Below, piece after piece: positions 35,734 through 44,988 of a DNA stretch of 64,000 nt; positions within the stretch are counted from its first letter, which is position 1, and each line of letters begins with the position of its first letter. This stretch comes from Candidatus Poribacteria bacterium. GTDB lineage: Bacteria > Poribacteria > WGA-4E > WGA-3G. The DNA lies in contig JAPPFM010000059.1 in the NCBI GenBank assembly GCA_028821605.1, forward strand, positions 372,001 through 436,000, given 5' to 3'. The position numbers and the translations under genes were made by a program. The notes under the pieces were generated by a model that had not been told where the DNA came from, ran no database searches, and saw nothing but the letters and a program-made list of their open reading frames with translations.

Positions 35734-35973
35734 TTACGCTATCGGCGGCTTATTGTTCCGCTCAAACAGCGCGTTCAACGCCTCACTCAACAGACCTTGA
35801 ATACTCGTATCTTTCTCAAGTGCGAGCATTTTCAACTGTCGATGCACATCCTTGTCAAAATGTCCGGAAATCATCTTTTTTCCCTGACGGGACGGCGGCA
35901 CCGTCGGAGTCGGTTTAGGTGTTGTTCCAACGGTAACTTCACCCTCACCTGACAAAATTGCTACTGTTTTCAT
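35734..35973 (-). CDS. Ribbon-helix-helix protein (ParB/antitoxin-like)
   Basis: About 79 residues from ATG 35973, which follows GGAGG. A basic, proline-rich linker (TPKPTPTVPPSRQGKKM) precedes the RHH motif: strand ISGHFD, helix KDVHRQLKMLALEKD, helix TSIQGLLSEALNALFERN. This matches the antitoxin-like RHH family seen near partition and TA loci. Four 8-bp operator-like repeats lie immediately upstream (35991-36022), suggesting autoregulation. The alternative ATG at 36018 lies inside that array and is unlikely. Confidence 0.78.
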   Translation of the reverse strand: MKTVAILSGEGEVTVGTTPKPTPTVPPSRQGKKMISGHFDKDVHRQLKMLALEKDTSIQGLLSEALNALFERNNKPPIA

Positions 35974-35990
35974 ATAATGTATGCCTCCAC

Positions 35991-36022
35991 ACATGTGCAC
36001 ATGCAAACATGTATACATGTAT
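35991..36022. promoter_or_regulatory. Four tandem 8-bp operator repeats
   Basis: ACATGTGC, ACATGCAA, ACATGTAT, ACATGTAT start at 35991, 35999, 36007 and 36015, an exact 8-bp period with core ACATGY. Tandem 8-bp boxes are the known binding mode of RHH repressors such as MetJ. The array sits 17 bases upstream of the RHH gene's ATG. Confidence 0.7.
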
Positions 36023-36274
36023 GGAAATATATTACGTTAGTTCTACAAATCGGTTTCAGGTGAATGAAAATTTAATTTTCCGGATTCGTTGCCAAAGGCA
36101 AAGTCGGCAGTGCGATAGAATTTTCGGAGGGACCCGCGCTGATAAAAGATACGAGGGGTCAGAGTGAGTTCTATATTATGTGTCAACGGAATATCGTACT
36201 CCACAATGGTACCGCCTTCCTTCCCTCTCAACAACGAGTAGCAGAACATCAGTAATCCTGCACATTATCTTCTT

Positions 36275-37693
36275 TCACGAAGAACGTAAAATGTCTTGAA
36301 TTTTACGCTCCTTTTTTTCTGATACTTGATATGGGGCATAGACTTGAACGATTTCTAAAGGAGAGGCACCATCATAGTACCTCGCGAGAAACAGTTCACC
36401 CGCGTATTCACCCAGTGCCTCTAATCTATCTTGTTTCTTGTTATTTTCGTCAAAAATCATAACTGCTTCCGAACTCTGAGTTTTGGATTGGCTGTCATAA
36501 TTCAAATTCCGAACCGCGGGTTTATTTACAATAATATAATCAGCATCGGCGTTGGGACCTATGCACTCGGCAATCTTTTTCTCACATCGGCGTTTTCGAT
36601 CCGAATCCGCTACCATTTCCTGCAGGCAGTCACGGATTGCCATATCTTCATATTTGAACCTAAGTCCAGTAATTGTATTGAAGAGCTCACGATTGTAAAG
36701 TCGATTGAAAATTTTATTTGCTTTCCGTTGTTTGCAATTTCTTAAAAGGTCAATTACCTTTTCGTCATGATAATTGAGATAGTTTTGAACGAAATCTTTA
36801 CGCTTTTTCTCATAGTCTTGATCGGTATCCTTTTTGTTTCTTCTGGGGTATTTATAAAGTTTGGCGATTTGCTTATTACCCTCTTCAATTGCAAGGGTAA
36901 TCCCACGAATAATCATCTCATCGGAAATGAGACTGACTTCGTGCGAATACACTTGCTGTTTCATATGATACCGCGCGAGCATGAATTGCTCGAGAGCATA
37001 AAGCCCTTCGCTATTAAGGGCAAGTTGTGTTTCTGGACGAGCAAGCTGTGTTTTTGGTCGGTCAACAACCAAGCAGGATTCAATTAGTTTCTCCAGATCG
37101 TACTCTCCATATTTGACACCGGCGAAATAGGAATCACGCAGAAGGTAGTCCATCTTGTCGGCGTCCAACTCACTCGAAATGACATCATGTCTCCAGTCCC
37201 GCGTCGGTTTCCCCTGGATCATATCAATCAAGAACTTACGCTCTTTATCGTCCAGAATGTCTTTGATTTGCGAATCGTTACGAATAATATCTATAGTTAT
37301 TTTCTCATGAACCCTTCCGCGGGCTATCCCCATGTTAGTTTGAGCAGGTGAAAACTTTTCCAAAAGATTCTCAGAAAGATGACTAAACGGACCGTGTCCA
37401 ATATCATGAAGCAACGCTGCGAAACGAACATTAGCAATATCCTCATCGCTAATTCTATCGGGGATCAACTCTTGGAGGCTGGTACAAATTCGACCAGCGA
37501 TGTGCATCACACCAATCGAATGGTCAAAGCGCGTATGTAGAGCACTCGGATAAACCAAAAACACCATTGCCAATTGCCGAATCCGACGAAGCCGCTGAAA
37601 AACTTGAGTGTCAATCAACTGCTGTTCTCTTTCTGAAAAATCAATAAGTCCATGGATTGGGTCTCGTATTCTTCTATAAGTTTGCTTTTCCAT
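36275..37693 (-). CDS. HD-domain phosphohydrolase (dNTPase/SAMHD1-like)
   Basis: 472 residues. RRIRDPIHGLIDFSE at the N-terminus and LRRIRQL lead into the HD motif: His58 in RFDHSIGVMH and His96-Asp97 in LLHDIGHGPFSH. This is the metal site of dNTP triphosphohydrolase-like enzymes. A C-terminal ~150-residue region is variable. Members hydrolyse dNTPs or related nucleotides and some act in phage defence; the substrate here is unknown. The ATG follows the -10 element by only 6 bases, so the mRNA is probably leaderless. Confidence 0.85.
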   Translation of the reverse strand: MEKQTYRRIRDPIHGLIDFSEREQQLIDTQVFQRLRRIRQLAMVFLVYPSALHTRFDHSIGVMHIAGRICTSLQELIPDRISDEDIANVRFAALLHDIGHGPFSHLSENLLEKFSPAQTNMGIARGRVHEKITIDIIRNDSQIKDILDDKERKFLIDMIQGKPTRDWRHDVISSELDADKMDYLLRDSYFAGVKYGEYDLEKLIESCLVVDRPKTQLARPETQLALNSEGLYALEQFMLARYHMKQQVYSHEVSLISDEMIIRGITLAIEEGNKQIAKLYKYPRRNKKDTDQDYEKKRKDFVQNYLNYHDEKVIDLLRNCKQRKANKIFNRLYNRELFNTITGLRFKYEDMAIRDCLQEMVADSDRKRRCEKKIAECIGPNADADYIIVNKPAVRNLNYDSQSKTQSSEAVMIFDENNKKQDRLEALGEYAGELFLARYYDGASPLEIVQVYAPYQVSEKKERKIQDILRSS

Positions 37694-37699
37694 ATTAAA

Positions 37700-37728
37700 A
37701 TTATACCGTTTTATGTTAAGTAATTCAA
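37700..37728 (-). promoter_or_regulatory. Promoter giving a leaderless HD-gene mRNA
   Basis: Minus-strand TTGAAT (37723-37728) and TATAAT (37700-37705), spacer 17. The expected transcription start coincides with the ATG at 37693. Confidence 0.7.
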
Positions 37729-37777
37729 GTTAGTTTTCGCTATTTTTCGATTTCCTCGACTTTCTTCATTTGAGACG

Positions 37778-37833
37778 GATTCACAAAATCCATTCAAGAA
37801 TGAAGAGGTTTACCAAAGAGGATTTTGTGAATC
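37778..37833. repeat. 14-bp inverted repeat at the end of the PLD fragment
   Basis: GATTCACAAAATCC (37778-37791) and GGATTTTGTGAATC (37820-37833) are perfect complements with a 28-base loop. The right arm reaches into the stop codon of the truncated gene. Confidence 0.65.
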
Positions 37834-38347
37834 ATTCGGAGAAAATATCCTTGTGCAGATCTTCATAGACTTTCATACCAGGTTGAATGCGTGGACCGAG
37901 TACATCTATCATGAAGCTTTCTTTGGTATTTCTCAAGTTAGCTGATTTTAAAATTTTTTGGGCAGCACCATGGATAGGTTGAACGATAGATTTCAGGTTA
38001 GCAGATGATTTTAATTTATCAGCACATGTCTTGGCAATCTCACTTTGGGAAAGTTCATTACGTAGTCCTAAACCTTCCTCAGTAAGACGAAACGCTTTGC
38101 TCTCTGTTTTTGAGGGATCCATTCCGCCAACAACATCCGGTTCACCGAAGAGAAAACGGAGGTTATCAATGCCAGTCAGTGAATCCCTAAGTGCGTTAAA
38201 GGCATTAATTGTAAAATAGGCGGAAACAAAGGAAAGGGAGGCACCGTCTTGGATTTTATCCTTCAGAAAATTGGCGACGGTGCCGTACAGATTGTTGTCT
38301 CGGATGCGGGAGGTTTTGACATTGTGTTTTCTGTTGTAAATGAACAC
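37832..38347 (-). pseudogene. N-terminal fragment of a PLD-domain helicase-like protein
   Basis: 171 residues. NVKTSRIRDNNLYGTVANFL, then LSFVSAYFTINAFNALRD and LRFLFGEP, match the phospholipase-D-like N-terminus of large SNF2-type helicase proteins. Those proteins usually run to about 1000 residues. The frame stops at an inverted repeat and no helicase domain follows, so this is probably a decayed remnant. Whether the short product is made is unknown. The upstream 67-residue gene is on the same strand. Confidence 0.65.
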
Positions 38348-38395
38348 TGCCCGCCTATATCAAAAGAAGTTGCTGTGCAGTGTTCAACGCGATAC

Positions 38396-38599
38396 CTACT
38401 TGTCCATATCGTCAGTTTCGGGGTAACCTAAATTTAACTTCTGTTTGTCGTTAAGGCGCAAAAACTTTACACCTTGCTTCTTGAGTTCTTCTTGTCTACG
38501 CATTACATCAACACAGTACTTATGAATGCCATGACTGAAGCGAGCATTAACTTGTCGCTTTGCTTCTCGGACTTCTTCAAGAATCTCGTTCATGTTCAA
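38396..38599 (-). CDS. Small conserved protein, antitoxin-like
   Basis: 67 residues, NEILEEVREAKRQVNARFSHGIHKYCVDVMRRQEELKKQG. This resembles a family of short helical proteins (IVEEVRxxREE...H) that often neighbour small toxins. No toxin gene is seen next to it, only the truncated PLD fragment. Function unknown. Confidence 0.55.
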   Translation of the reverse strand: MNMNEILEEVREAKRQVNARFSHGIHKYCVDVMRRQEELKKQGVKFLRLNDKQKLNLGYPETDDMDK

Positions 38600-38825
38600 T
38601 TTCCAATATTTGTTTCGGAGTTAGGATCCTGACTGAAAAATAACCTGCTGTCTTACAAACCCAGTCAAGCTGAATTAACTGATTGGGGTTAGCAAGATGT
38701 CTAAGATTCCATGTAGCATTGAATTTCAATAATACCAAACATGTTCAAAATTCGCAAGCATAAAAACCCAAAATCTGTTATACTAATTGCATTACAAACT
38801 GGAATCTAAATAATAGGAGAAGAAA

Positions 38826-41060
38826 ATGACAAAATGGATGCTATGTATAGCAACATTCCTCTGTTTGGGGATAGCCGCCCATAATACCAACGCAAAAGAA
38901 CTCACATTAGACAATATTTTCCCAACCGACCGGGTGATAGACGTGCAGATCACGGTCTCGCAGCGGGATTGGGACACAATTCGGTATCAATCACGGGATT
39001 TTGTGAGCGCACTGAACGAGAAACGGCAGTTTGGTCCGCTGGATCATCCGTATACTTATGTCGAGGCAAGCGTCAGCATTGATGGCGTGGTTTTCCCAAA
39101 GGTAGGACTTCGTAAAAAAGGATTCATCGGTTCGCAAAGCCATACCCGTCCCTCCCTCAAAATTAGATTAAATCACATTGACAAAGAGGGTGGAATTGAA
39201 GGACTGACAAACCTGACACTGAATAACAACAAACAGGATACAAGCCAAGTGAGTCAATTTATGGGGTATGCGTTGTTTAACGCGACCGGTTCTCCTGCGC
39301 CGCGGTGCGCCTACGCGCAGGTAACGGTCAACGGCAAAAGTTTGGGGATATATTCCCATGTGGAAACTATGCGCAAACCATTTTTGAAACGTGCCTTCGG
39401 AAATGACAACGGTCCCCACTATGAAGGTACTGTTGTCGATTTTAACGAGGAGTGGGAAAACAGTTTTGAACACAAACGCGGCGACGATGCACTCGGCAGA
39501 GAAAAGATCATCGCTTTAATCAATGTTCTTGCAGATGACAAGGTAACAGAAGAAGCCATTGGTGAATTGGTCGATTTAGAAAGTTTCTATCCGTTTTGGG
39601 CAACAGAAAGCCTGCTCGGTTTCTGGGATGGTTATTCTGGAAACAATAACAACTACTTCATTTATCTGAATCCGGAAACCGACAAGTTCCAATTTTCACC
39701 GTGGGGAGCGGATTCACTATTTACAAATTTCAGTATGGACTTTCGGAGAAATGCACGCGCACCGACTTCGGTCAAAACACAAGGCTTGATTGCATATAGG
39801 CTTTATCAACTTGAGACAGGGCGCGAACGGTATGCAAAAACGATGAAGAAACTCCTTGAAATCCACTGGAATGAGGAAGAACTACTTGCTGAACTGGACA
39901 GGGTCGCTGCAATGATTCAGCCTTATCTGCTACCGGAACAACGCGAATTCCAAGAAGAAGAATGGGGAGGGAGAGGCGAAAAAAAGACCTTTGAGAACCA
40001 ACTCGCGGACGTTCGTGATTTCATCCGTACCCGTAAAAACGACATCCTGCAGGAAATTGGCGATGGGATGCCTGTCTGGCGTAGAAAACCGCGTCCGCCG
40101 TTCGTTATGGGACCGGACGGGTTTGACATGGAAAAATTCATTCAATTGCCCGAAGAAGGTTTGTGGCATGCCGCGCGCACCGGTGATCTTCCAGCGATGA
40201 AACGCTACATCGTAGAAGGTGCCGATGTCAACGCACCAGATGAGAATTTGAACATATCCCCCTTGGCATGGAGCGCGTCTCATGGACAAACCGAAGCGAC
40301 TCGCCTCCTTATTGAAAATGGTGCTGATGTTAATCTAAAAGACGATAACGGCAGCACACCCTTGCACGGTGCCGTAGTTTTCGGTAGAGCAGGTGTCGCG
40401 AAACTTCTTGTTGAGAACGGTGCAAATCTGCAGGTCCGCAATAACGATGGCGGGACACCAGCGGATGCTTTGCATCTTGATTGGAGAACTACTACTTTTA
40501 TTGGCGGTTTGATGGGTGTAGAAGTAGAGGAAAATATCGCTGTCATGCAAAGCGGTAGGAACGAAATTGCGAAACTCTTTGGAGTCAAAGAATTTGACAG
40601 CAAAGACATACCCTCCGCGCAGGATCTATCGGGAGCAGTATTTATTGGAGATCTCGCAGCGGTTAAACACGCCCTAACAGAGGGTGCAAACGCTAATGCG
40701 CAGGACCCACAATCCGGAAGCACAATGCTGTCTATGGCTGCACTGATGGGGCATACAGAAGTTGTAGCACTGCTCCTTGAACACGGCGCGGATGTCAATG
40801 CGAAAAGCCGGGACGGTGGCACGGCACTGCATACAGCGGCTTTCCTCGGACGTGTTGAAACAGTGAAACTTCTCCTTGAGAAAGGTGCAGATACGACACT
40901 TCGAAATAATATGGGTGGCATAGCGATAGATGGCGCAAAGTTGGACTGGGCATTTGCCAAAGGCATAATCGCTATGCTGCAACTTGAAGTAGACGAGGCA
41001 GAGGTGAAAGCCGGTAGAGCTGAAGTTATAAAACTGCTCTCTCGCCACGGTAACAAATAG
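38826..41060 (+). CDS. CotH-kinase protein with C-terminal ankyrin repeats
   Basis: 744 residues. A signal peptide (MLCIATFLCLGIAAHNTNA) is followed by a CotH-type domain (about 30-410): DRVIDVQITVSQRDWDTI, LRKKGFIGSQSH, YAQVTVNGKSLGIYSHVE, FSPWGADSLF. CotH proteins are atypical secreted protein kinases. The C-terminal 300 residues hold two blocks of ankyrin repeats (DVNAPDENLNISPLAWSASHGQ, split by a spacer; then AQDPQSGSTMLSMAALMGH). AGGAGA precedes the ATG. The fusion suggests secreted protein-protein interaction, possibly at a host or cell surface. Confidence 0.88.
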   Translation: MTKWMLCIATFLCLGIAAHNTNAKELTLDNIFPTDRVIDVQITVSQRDWDTIRYQSRDFVSALNEKRQFGPLDHPYTYVEASVSIDGVVFPKVGLRKKGFIGSQSHTRPSLKIRLNHIDKEGGIEGLTNLTLNNNKQDTSQVSQFMGYALFNATGSPAPRCAYAQVTVNGKSLGIYSHVETMRKPFLKRAFGNDNGPHYEGTVVDFNEEWENSFEHKRGDDALGREKIIALINVLADDKVTEEAIGELVDLESFYPFWATESLLGFWDGYSGNNNNYFIYLNPETDKFQFSPWGADSLFTNFSMDFRRNARAPTSVKTQGLIAYRLYQLETGRERYAKTMKKLLEIHWNEEELLAELDRVAAMIQPYLLPEQREFQEEEWGGRGEKKTFENQLADVRDFIRTRKNDILQEIGDGMPVWRRKPRPPFVMGPDGFDMEKFIQLPEEGLWHAARTGDLPAMKRYIVEGADVNAPDENLNISPLAWSASHGQTEATRLLIENGADVNLKDDNGSTPLHGAVVFGRAGVAKLLVENGANLQVRNNDGGTPADALHLDWRTTTFIGGLMGVEVEENIAVMQSGRNEIAKLFGVKEFDSKDIPSAQDLSGAVFIGDLAAVKHALTEGANANAQDPQSGSTMLSMAALMGHTEVVALLLEHGADVNAKSRDGGTALHTAAFLGRVETVKLLLEKGADTTLRNNMGGIAIDGAKLDWAFAKGIIAMLQLEVDEAEVKAGRAEVIKLLSRHGNK

Positions 41061-41082
41061 ACACGACACGGAGGTGGAACGG

Positions 41083-41649
41083 ATGCATAATTCGCAGACC
41101 AACCCTGAATCCACTCAAGAGATAGCAGCACCCTCTACGATGACATTGGAGGAATTCCTTGAAAACGACTTTGAGGGTTATGAGTATATAAAAGGAGAAT
41201 TAGTGCCGATGGCAGCTGCTGCAATTGTACATGGTGAAATAGGATCTAACATCCATTTTCTTTTAGCATCATACGTTCGTAAAAATAAATTAGGGCGTTT
41301 ATATATTGCAGAAACGACATTTCAATTAAGTGATCGGGTAGTAAAACCTGATATTGCGTTTGTCTCGACAGAGCGGTTGTCAGATGATAAATTAAAAGGA
41401 TTCTCCGTAGCTCCTGATCTCGCTATTGAGATAGTCTCCCCGACAGATAAGCACTATGATGTCACCGAAAAGGCGTTAGCCTATCTGAAATCTGGAACAC
41501 GCCTCGTCTGGGTTATCGAACCGGTTGCGAAGACAGTAATGGTCTATCGCTCTGAAACAGATTTCGCGCTGCTGACTTATGAAGACACACTGACAGGTGA
41601 AGATGTAGTCGAAGGATTTACGTGTCCGGTCGCGCAATTGTTTGAATAA
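41083..41649 (+). CDS. Uma2-family PD-(D/E)XK nuclease-like protein
   Basis: About 188 residues. The DUF820/Uma2 fold is recognised by KPDIAFVS (Asp90), DLAIEIVSP (Glu116) and the YDVTEKALAYLKSGTRLVWVIEP segment. The active-site Asp and Glu are present. These proteins are abundant in cyanobacteria and environmental bacteria, with no established role. ATG 41083 is 6 bases after GGAGGTGG; the GTG at 41074 lies within that site. Confidence 0.88.
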   Translation: MHNSQTNPESTQEIAAPSTMTLEEFLENDFEGYEYIKGELVPMAAAAIVHGEIGSNIHFLLASYVRKNKLGRLYIAETTFQLSDRVVKPDIAFVSTERLSDDKLKGFSVAPDLAIEIVSPTDKHYDVTEKALAYLKSGTRLVWVIEPVAKTVMVYRSETDFALLTYEDTLTGEDVVEGFTCPVAQLFE

Positions 41650-41717
41650 ATTTCTGGATTAACACAAGAAAACTGATGATATCCATACCCTTTGCACTTG
41701 GTCACAACCAAAAAAAT

Positions 41718-41746
41718 TTGATTCTTTTTCTGCTATGTGCTAAAAT
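41718..41746 (+). promoter_or_regulatory. Promoter of the three-ORF set
   Basis: TTGATT (41718-41723) and TAAAAT (41741-41746), spacer 17. It lies 30 bases before the small membrane ORF. Confidence 0.6.
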
Positions 41747-41776
41747 ATTCGTCACTTCAGTTTACGAGAGGTCTCG

Positions 41777-41878
41777 GTGTCCACATTTTTATTACTTTTC
41801 TCGGCGATCCTATTCTTCTTAAGTTTACGTGAGATTTATGGACAAGCGGGCGAGTTTGGTCCGGCAACATTTGATTAA
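41777..41878 (+). CDS. Small hydrophobic peptide ORF (33 residues)
   Basis: GTG start after GAGAGGT. The product begins MSTFLLLFSAILFFLSLREI and ends YGQAGEFGPATFD: one N-terminal transmembrane or signal-like helix plus a short hydrophilic tail. It is preceded by a near-consensus promoter and followed after 16 bases by the 137-residue gene. It could be a small membrane toxin or leader, or the stub of a truncated secreted protein. Confidence 0.4.
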   Translation: MSTFLLLFSAILFFLSLREIYGQAGEFGPATFD

Positions 41879-41894
41879 CTGGGGCCCTTAACGC

Positions 41895-42308
41895 ATGCGC
41901 TTAAAAAAATTCAAAACAGAACTAAAAGATTTCCCTCAATACTTGCAGAAACAGGAAATTTTAGATCGATTTACTGTCCTAACGCAACGCGAAGACAACT
42001 GGGATGGGTACGACTCAAAAAAGCCAACGCAGTCAACCTTAGATCATGCCATGGACATTATGGAAGAATTTTTCGATTCTATTACTTCTAAAGGATATTT
42101 ATGGCTTAGACCGTTCATTTCCAGTGATGAGGATGGTAACGTAACTGTAGAATGGTCTGAAGAAAAACGCAGATTACATATTCAAATTGGGGAAAATGAA
42201 GCCGAGTATATCCAAGTCTGGGGAATAAATATTGATACGGAGATGCACGTAGATTTTCTAAGCCGTGACGATTATCTAACGCTTTGGGAATGGTTACTTG
42301 ATGAATAA
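41895..42308 (+). CDS. Unrecognised acidic protein, 137 residues
   Basis: Starts MRLKKFKTELKDF and contains a conserved-looking NWDGYDSKKP motif, WLRPFISSDEDGNVTVEW and RLHIQIGE, suggesting a small alpha-beta domain. I recall similar ORFs as the first member of two-gene pairs in cyanobacteria and other environmental bacteria, but no function. It overlaps the next gene by 8 bases (ATGAATAA), so the pair is translationally coupled, as in toxin-antitoxin modules. Confidence 0.6.
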   Translation: MRLKKFKTELKDFPQYLQKQEILDRFTVLTQREDNWDGYDSKKPTQSTLDHAMDIMEEFFDSITSKGYLWLRPFISSDEDGNVTVEWSEEKRRLHIQIGENEAEYIQVWGINIDTEMHVDFLSRDDYLTLWEWLLDE

Positions 42309-42765
42309 AAATGACTTTATACGGGACGATGAGGTACTCTATCGAAGTGTCCGAGGAAAATATGGGGAGGAGTATTCTTACGATAATATAGGAAAACTCA
42401 AAATTAGTAGTGAAGCCTTTCGCGATAGAGAAAGAAAACCATCCGTAGATAGAGCGGAGTTAAAAGAATCTAATCCCTCTTTGTCTAAACGAAATGACAC
42501 AGATGGCATCATTAGCCTTATTACTGCTGATGTCCGCGCAATAGGAACAGTCAAGACAAAAATCCAGAATACAGATACTACTGTTCACGCCGTAGATGTT
42601 ATCTATGATCCTATCCCTGAAAATCCTGCCCATTCACAAATTATTGTAAATCCTGAGTTCTTTGGTTCAAAGAGTAAGCAGAGAAATGTATTCAAATTAC
42701 TGCAGCTTGCCCTTGCTGAACTTGCCGAAAAAAACGGATGGACTTTGGAACCAAGTGTACAGTAG
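42301..42765 (+). CDS. Unrecognised protein, 154 residues, coupled to the preceding gene
   Basis: MNKNDFIRDDEVLYRSVRG, then FRDRERKPSVDRAEL, and a C-terminal ADVRAIGTVK...VIYDPIPENPAHSQIIVNPEFF. It has the look of a small enzyme or toxin with conserved Arg/Asp-rich motifs (RDRERKPSVDRA), but no catalytic family is identified. ATG 42301 overlaps the stop of the 137-residue gene. Together with the small hydrophobic ORF it forms a compact three-gene unit. Confidence 0.6.
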   Translation: MNKNDFIRDDEVLYRSVRGKYGEEYSYDNIGKLKISSEAFRDRERKPSVDRAELKESNPSLSKRNDTDGIISLITADVRAIGTVKTKIQNTDTTVHAVDVIYDPIPENPAHSQIIVNPEFFGSKSKQRNVFKLLQLALAELAEKNGWTLEPSVQ

Positions 42766-42880
42766 ATTCATACTTGCAAATATAAAAATTATATCTACTA
42801 AGACCTGCCTGAGGTGATAATCACATACCTGTTATAGCACAAACTTGGATCTTGTTATACTGTAGAAAATGGAGTACTAA

Positions 42881-44845
42881 ATGGCAAAACAGATTAACTA
42901 CGCTGATATCTTAGAAACCGGCGATAACGGCATCTATGATATCCAAACACACGCTGCTGGTCCCGAGGGCAGTTTGCCGCTTACAGCAGAAATGCTCCTC
43001 ACTCGACCAAGCGGAGATGTATTTGGCTTGACCCACAACGCTGCCATGGGTTGGGCACCGACGGAGCTGCGACGCGAAGAATTTCTGATCCTCAGCACAC
43101 AAGGCGGAATCCGCGCCCCCGATGGGAGTCCGATCGCACTTGGGTATCATACTGGGCATTGGGAAGTTGGACTCCTGATGCAGGCAGTCGCGCATGAACT
43201 GAAAGAACTCGCCGCGATTCCCTTCGCAGGCTACTGTTCTGACCCGTGTGACGGACGCACCCAAGGCACCGTTGGCATGATGGACAGTCTCGCCTATCGC
43301 AACGATGCGGCACAGGTTTTCCGCCGACTCATCCGTTCCCTACCGACGCGGAAGGGTGTCGTCGGTGTTGCCACCTGTGATAAAGGCTTGCCCGCAATGA
43401 TGATGGCACTCGCCTCAATGAGGGAATTACCGGCTGTGCTTGTTCCGGGTGGTGTGACGTTGCCACCTACGACAGGTGAAGACGCTGGCAAAATCCAGAC
43501 GATCGGCGCACGTTTCGCACACGGTGAGATTAGCCTGCAAGATGCAGCGGATATGGGATGCCGTGCCTGTGCAACCCCCGGGGGTGGTTGTCAATTCTTG
43601 GGCACCGCAGCGACTTCACAGGTCGTTGGTGAAGCATTGGGAATGAGCCTAACACATACTGCATTAGCACCGTCTGGACAGAATATCTGGTCGGATATGG
43701 GATTGCGTTCGGCACGCGCCGTTGTGAATCTGGCTGCAAAAGGGTTGACGATGAACGATATTGTCACGCCAGAGGCGATTCGGAACGCTATGGTCGTACA
43801 CGCAGCATTTGGCGGTTCGACGAATCTCTTATTGCACATTCCCGCGATTGCCCATGCTGCTGGACTCGACCGTCCGACAATAGACGACTGGACGGAAGTC
43901 AATCAGAACGTCCCGCGTCTCGTCGATGTCCTACCGAATGGTCCGGTTGGTCATCCGACTGTGAGAGTCTTCCTTGCGGGTGGTGTGCCTGAAGTGATGC
44001 TCCATCTACGCGAACTGGGATGTCTCAATGAAAACGTGCTAACAGCAACAGGCGAAACCCTCGGTAGCAACCTTGATTGGTGGGCAACTTCTGAACGACG
44101 CGCACGCGTTCGCCAAACATTGCAGGATAAAGATAACATTGCCCCTGATGAAGTGATTCTGAGTCCGAATGCTGCGAAGGAAGCAGGATTGACAAGCACA
44201 GTAACATTCCCACGCGGCAGCCTTGCCCCCGAAGGATCTGTCATTAAAAGTACTGCTATTGATCCGAGTGTCGTTGACGCTGATGGTGTGTATCGGATGA
44301 CGGGACCCGCACGGGTCTTTGTTCGGGAATCTGAAGCGATACAGACACTTAAAGGTCAGGGTGAACGGGACATCCAACCCGGTGACATCATCGTGCTGTG
44401 TTGCCGAGGACCGCAAGGCACAGGCATGGAGGAAGTCTACCAGTTAACTGCAGCACTCAAACACCTCTCGTTTGGTAAAAATATCGCCCTGATTACCGAT
44501 GCACGGTTCTCCGGCGTATCAACGGGAGCCTGTATTGGACACGTCGGACCGGAAGCACTTGCCAACGGTCCCATCGGGAAGGTGCTGGATGGCGATATAA
44601 TTCAGATCGAGATTGATACCCGACGACTGGAAGGGAGTATCGACCTTGTCGGACACGGCAGTGAGCACTTCAGTGCTGAAGAAGGTGAACGCGTGTTAGC
44701 AGAACGACAACCGCGTCCAGATCTCTCACCGGACGAGGCTTTGCCAGATGATACACGGCTTTGGGCAGCGTTGCAATCTGTCGGCGGCGGCACATGGGGT
44801 GGCTGTGTCTACGATGTAGACGCGATCATCAATGCCCTGAAATAG
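42881..44845 (+). CDS. YjhG/YagF-type sugar-acid dehydratase (IlvD/Edd family)
   Basis: 654 residues, matching the ~655-residue YjhG/YagF subfamily, which dehydrates D-xylonate and related aldonic acids, rather than IlvD. Fe-S Cys residues are in [30 protein letters not shown] and [14 protein letters not shown]. The C-terminal barrel has [26 protein letters not shown] site precedes the ATG. No adjacent sugar-acid dehydrogenase or transporter is seen, so the pathway context is absent here. Confidence 0.9.
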   Translation: MAKQINYADILETGDNGIYDIQTHAAGPEGSLPLTAEMLLTRPSGDVFGLTHNAAMGWAPTELRREEFLILSTQGGIRAPDGSPIALGYHTGHWEVGLLMQAVAHELKELAAIPFAGYCSDPCDGRTQGTVGMMDSLAYRNDAAQVFRRLIRSLPTRKGVVGVATCDKGLPAMMMALASMRELPAVLVPGGVTLPPTTGEDAGKIQTIGARFAHGEISLQDAADMGCRACATPGGGCQFLGTAATSQVVGEALGMSLTHTALAPSGQNIWSDMGLRSARAVVNLAAKGLTMNDIVTPEAIRNAMVVHAAFGGSTNLLLHIPAIAHAAGLDRPTIDDWTEVNQNVPRLVDVLPNGPVGHPTVRVFLAGGVPEVMLHLRELGCLNENVLTATGETLGSNLDWWATSERRARVRQTLQDKDNIAPDEVILSPNAAKEAGLTSTVTFPRGSLAPEGSVIKSTAIDPSVVDADGVYRMTGPARVFVRESEAIQTLKGQGERDIQPGDIIVLCCRGPQGTGMEEVYQLTAALKHLSFGKNIALITDARFSGVSTGACIGHVGPEALANGPIGKVLDGDIIQIEIDTRRLEGSIDLVGHGSEHFSAEEGERVLAERQPRPDLSPDEALPDDTRLWAALQSVGGGTWGGCVYDVDAIINALK

Positions 44846-44988
44846 TTTTCAGTTATCGGTTATCAGTTTTCAGTGAAGAGGCACCTTGTGGCAGTCCCGT
44901 TTGCTGTATCCGCCACAGAAACCCTCTTTAACTGACGACTGACGACTGAAAACTGATAACCATTCTTACTGACAACTGATAACTACTA
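44846..44988. repeat. Intergenic inverted repeat of 7-bp-unit family (yjhG-vanZ)
   Basis: The left arm, AGTTTTCAGTTATCGGTTAT and more AGTTTTC, begins at the yjhG stop. The right arm has ACTGACGACTGACGACTGAA and AACTGATAACC. It ends with a second short ACTGACAACTGATAACTAC just before the vanZ-like ATG. Confidence 0.65.

Noticed and set aside
36043-36249. 68-codon ORF downstream of the HD gene
   Set aside because: No ribosome site or recognisable domain; possibly a gene remnant but not supportable.
40280-41131. 283-codon ORF opposite the ankyrin region
   Set aside because: Antisense shadow created by repetitive ankyrin codons.
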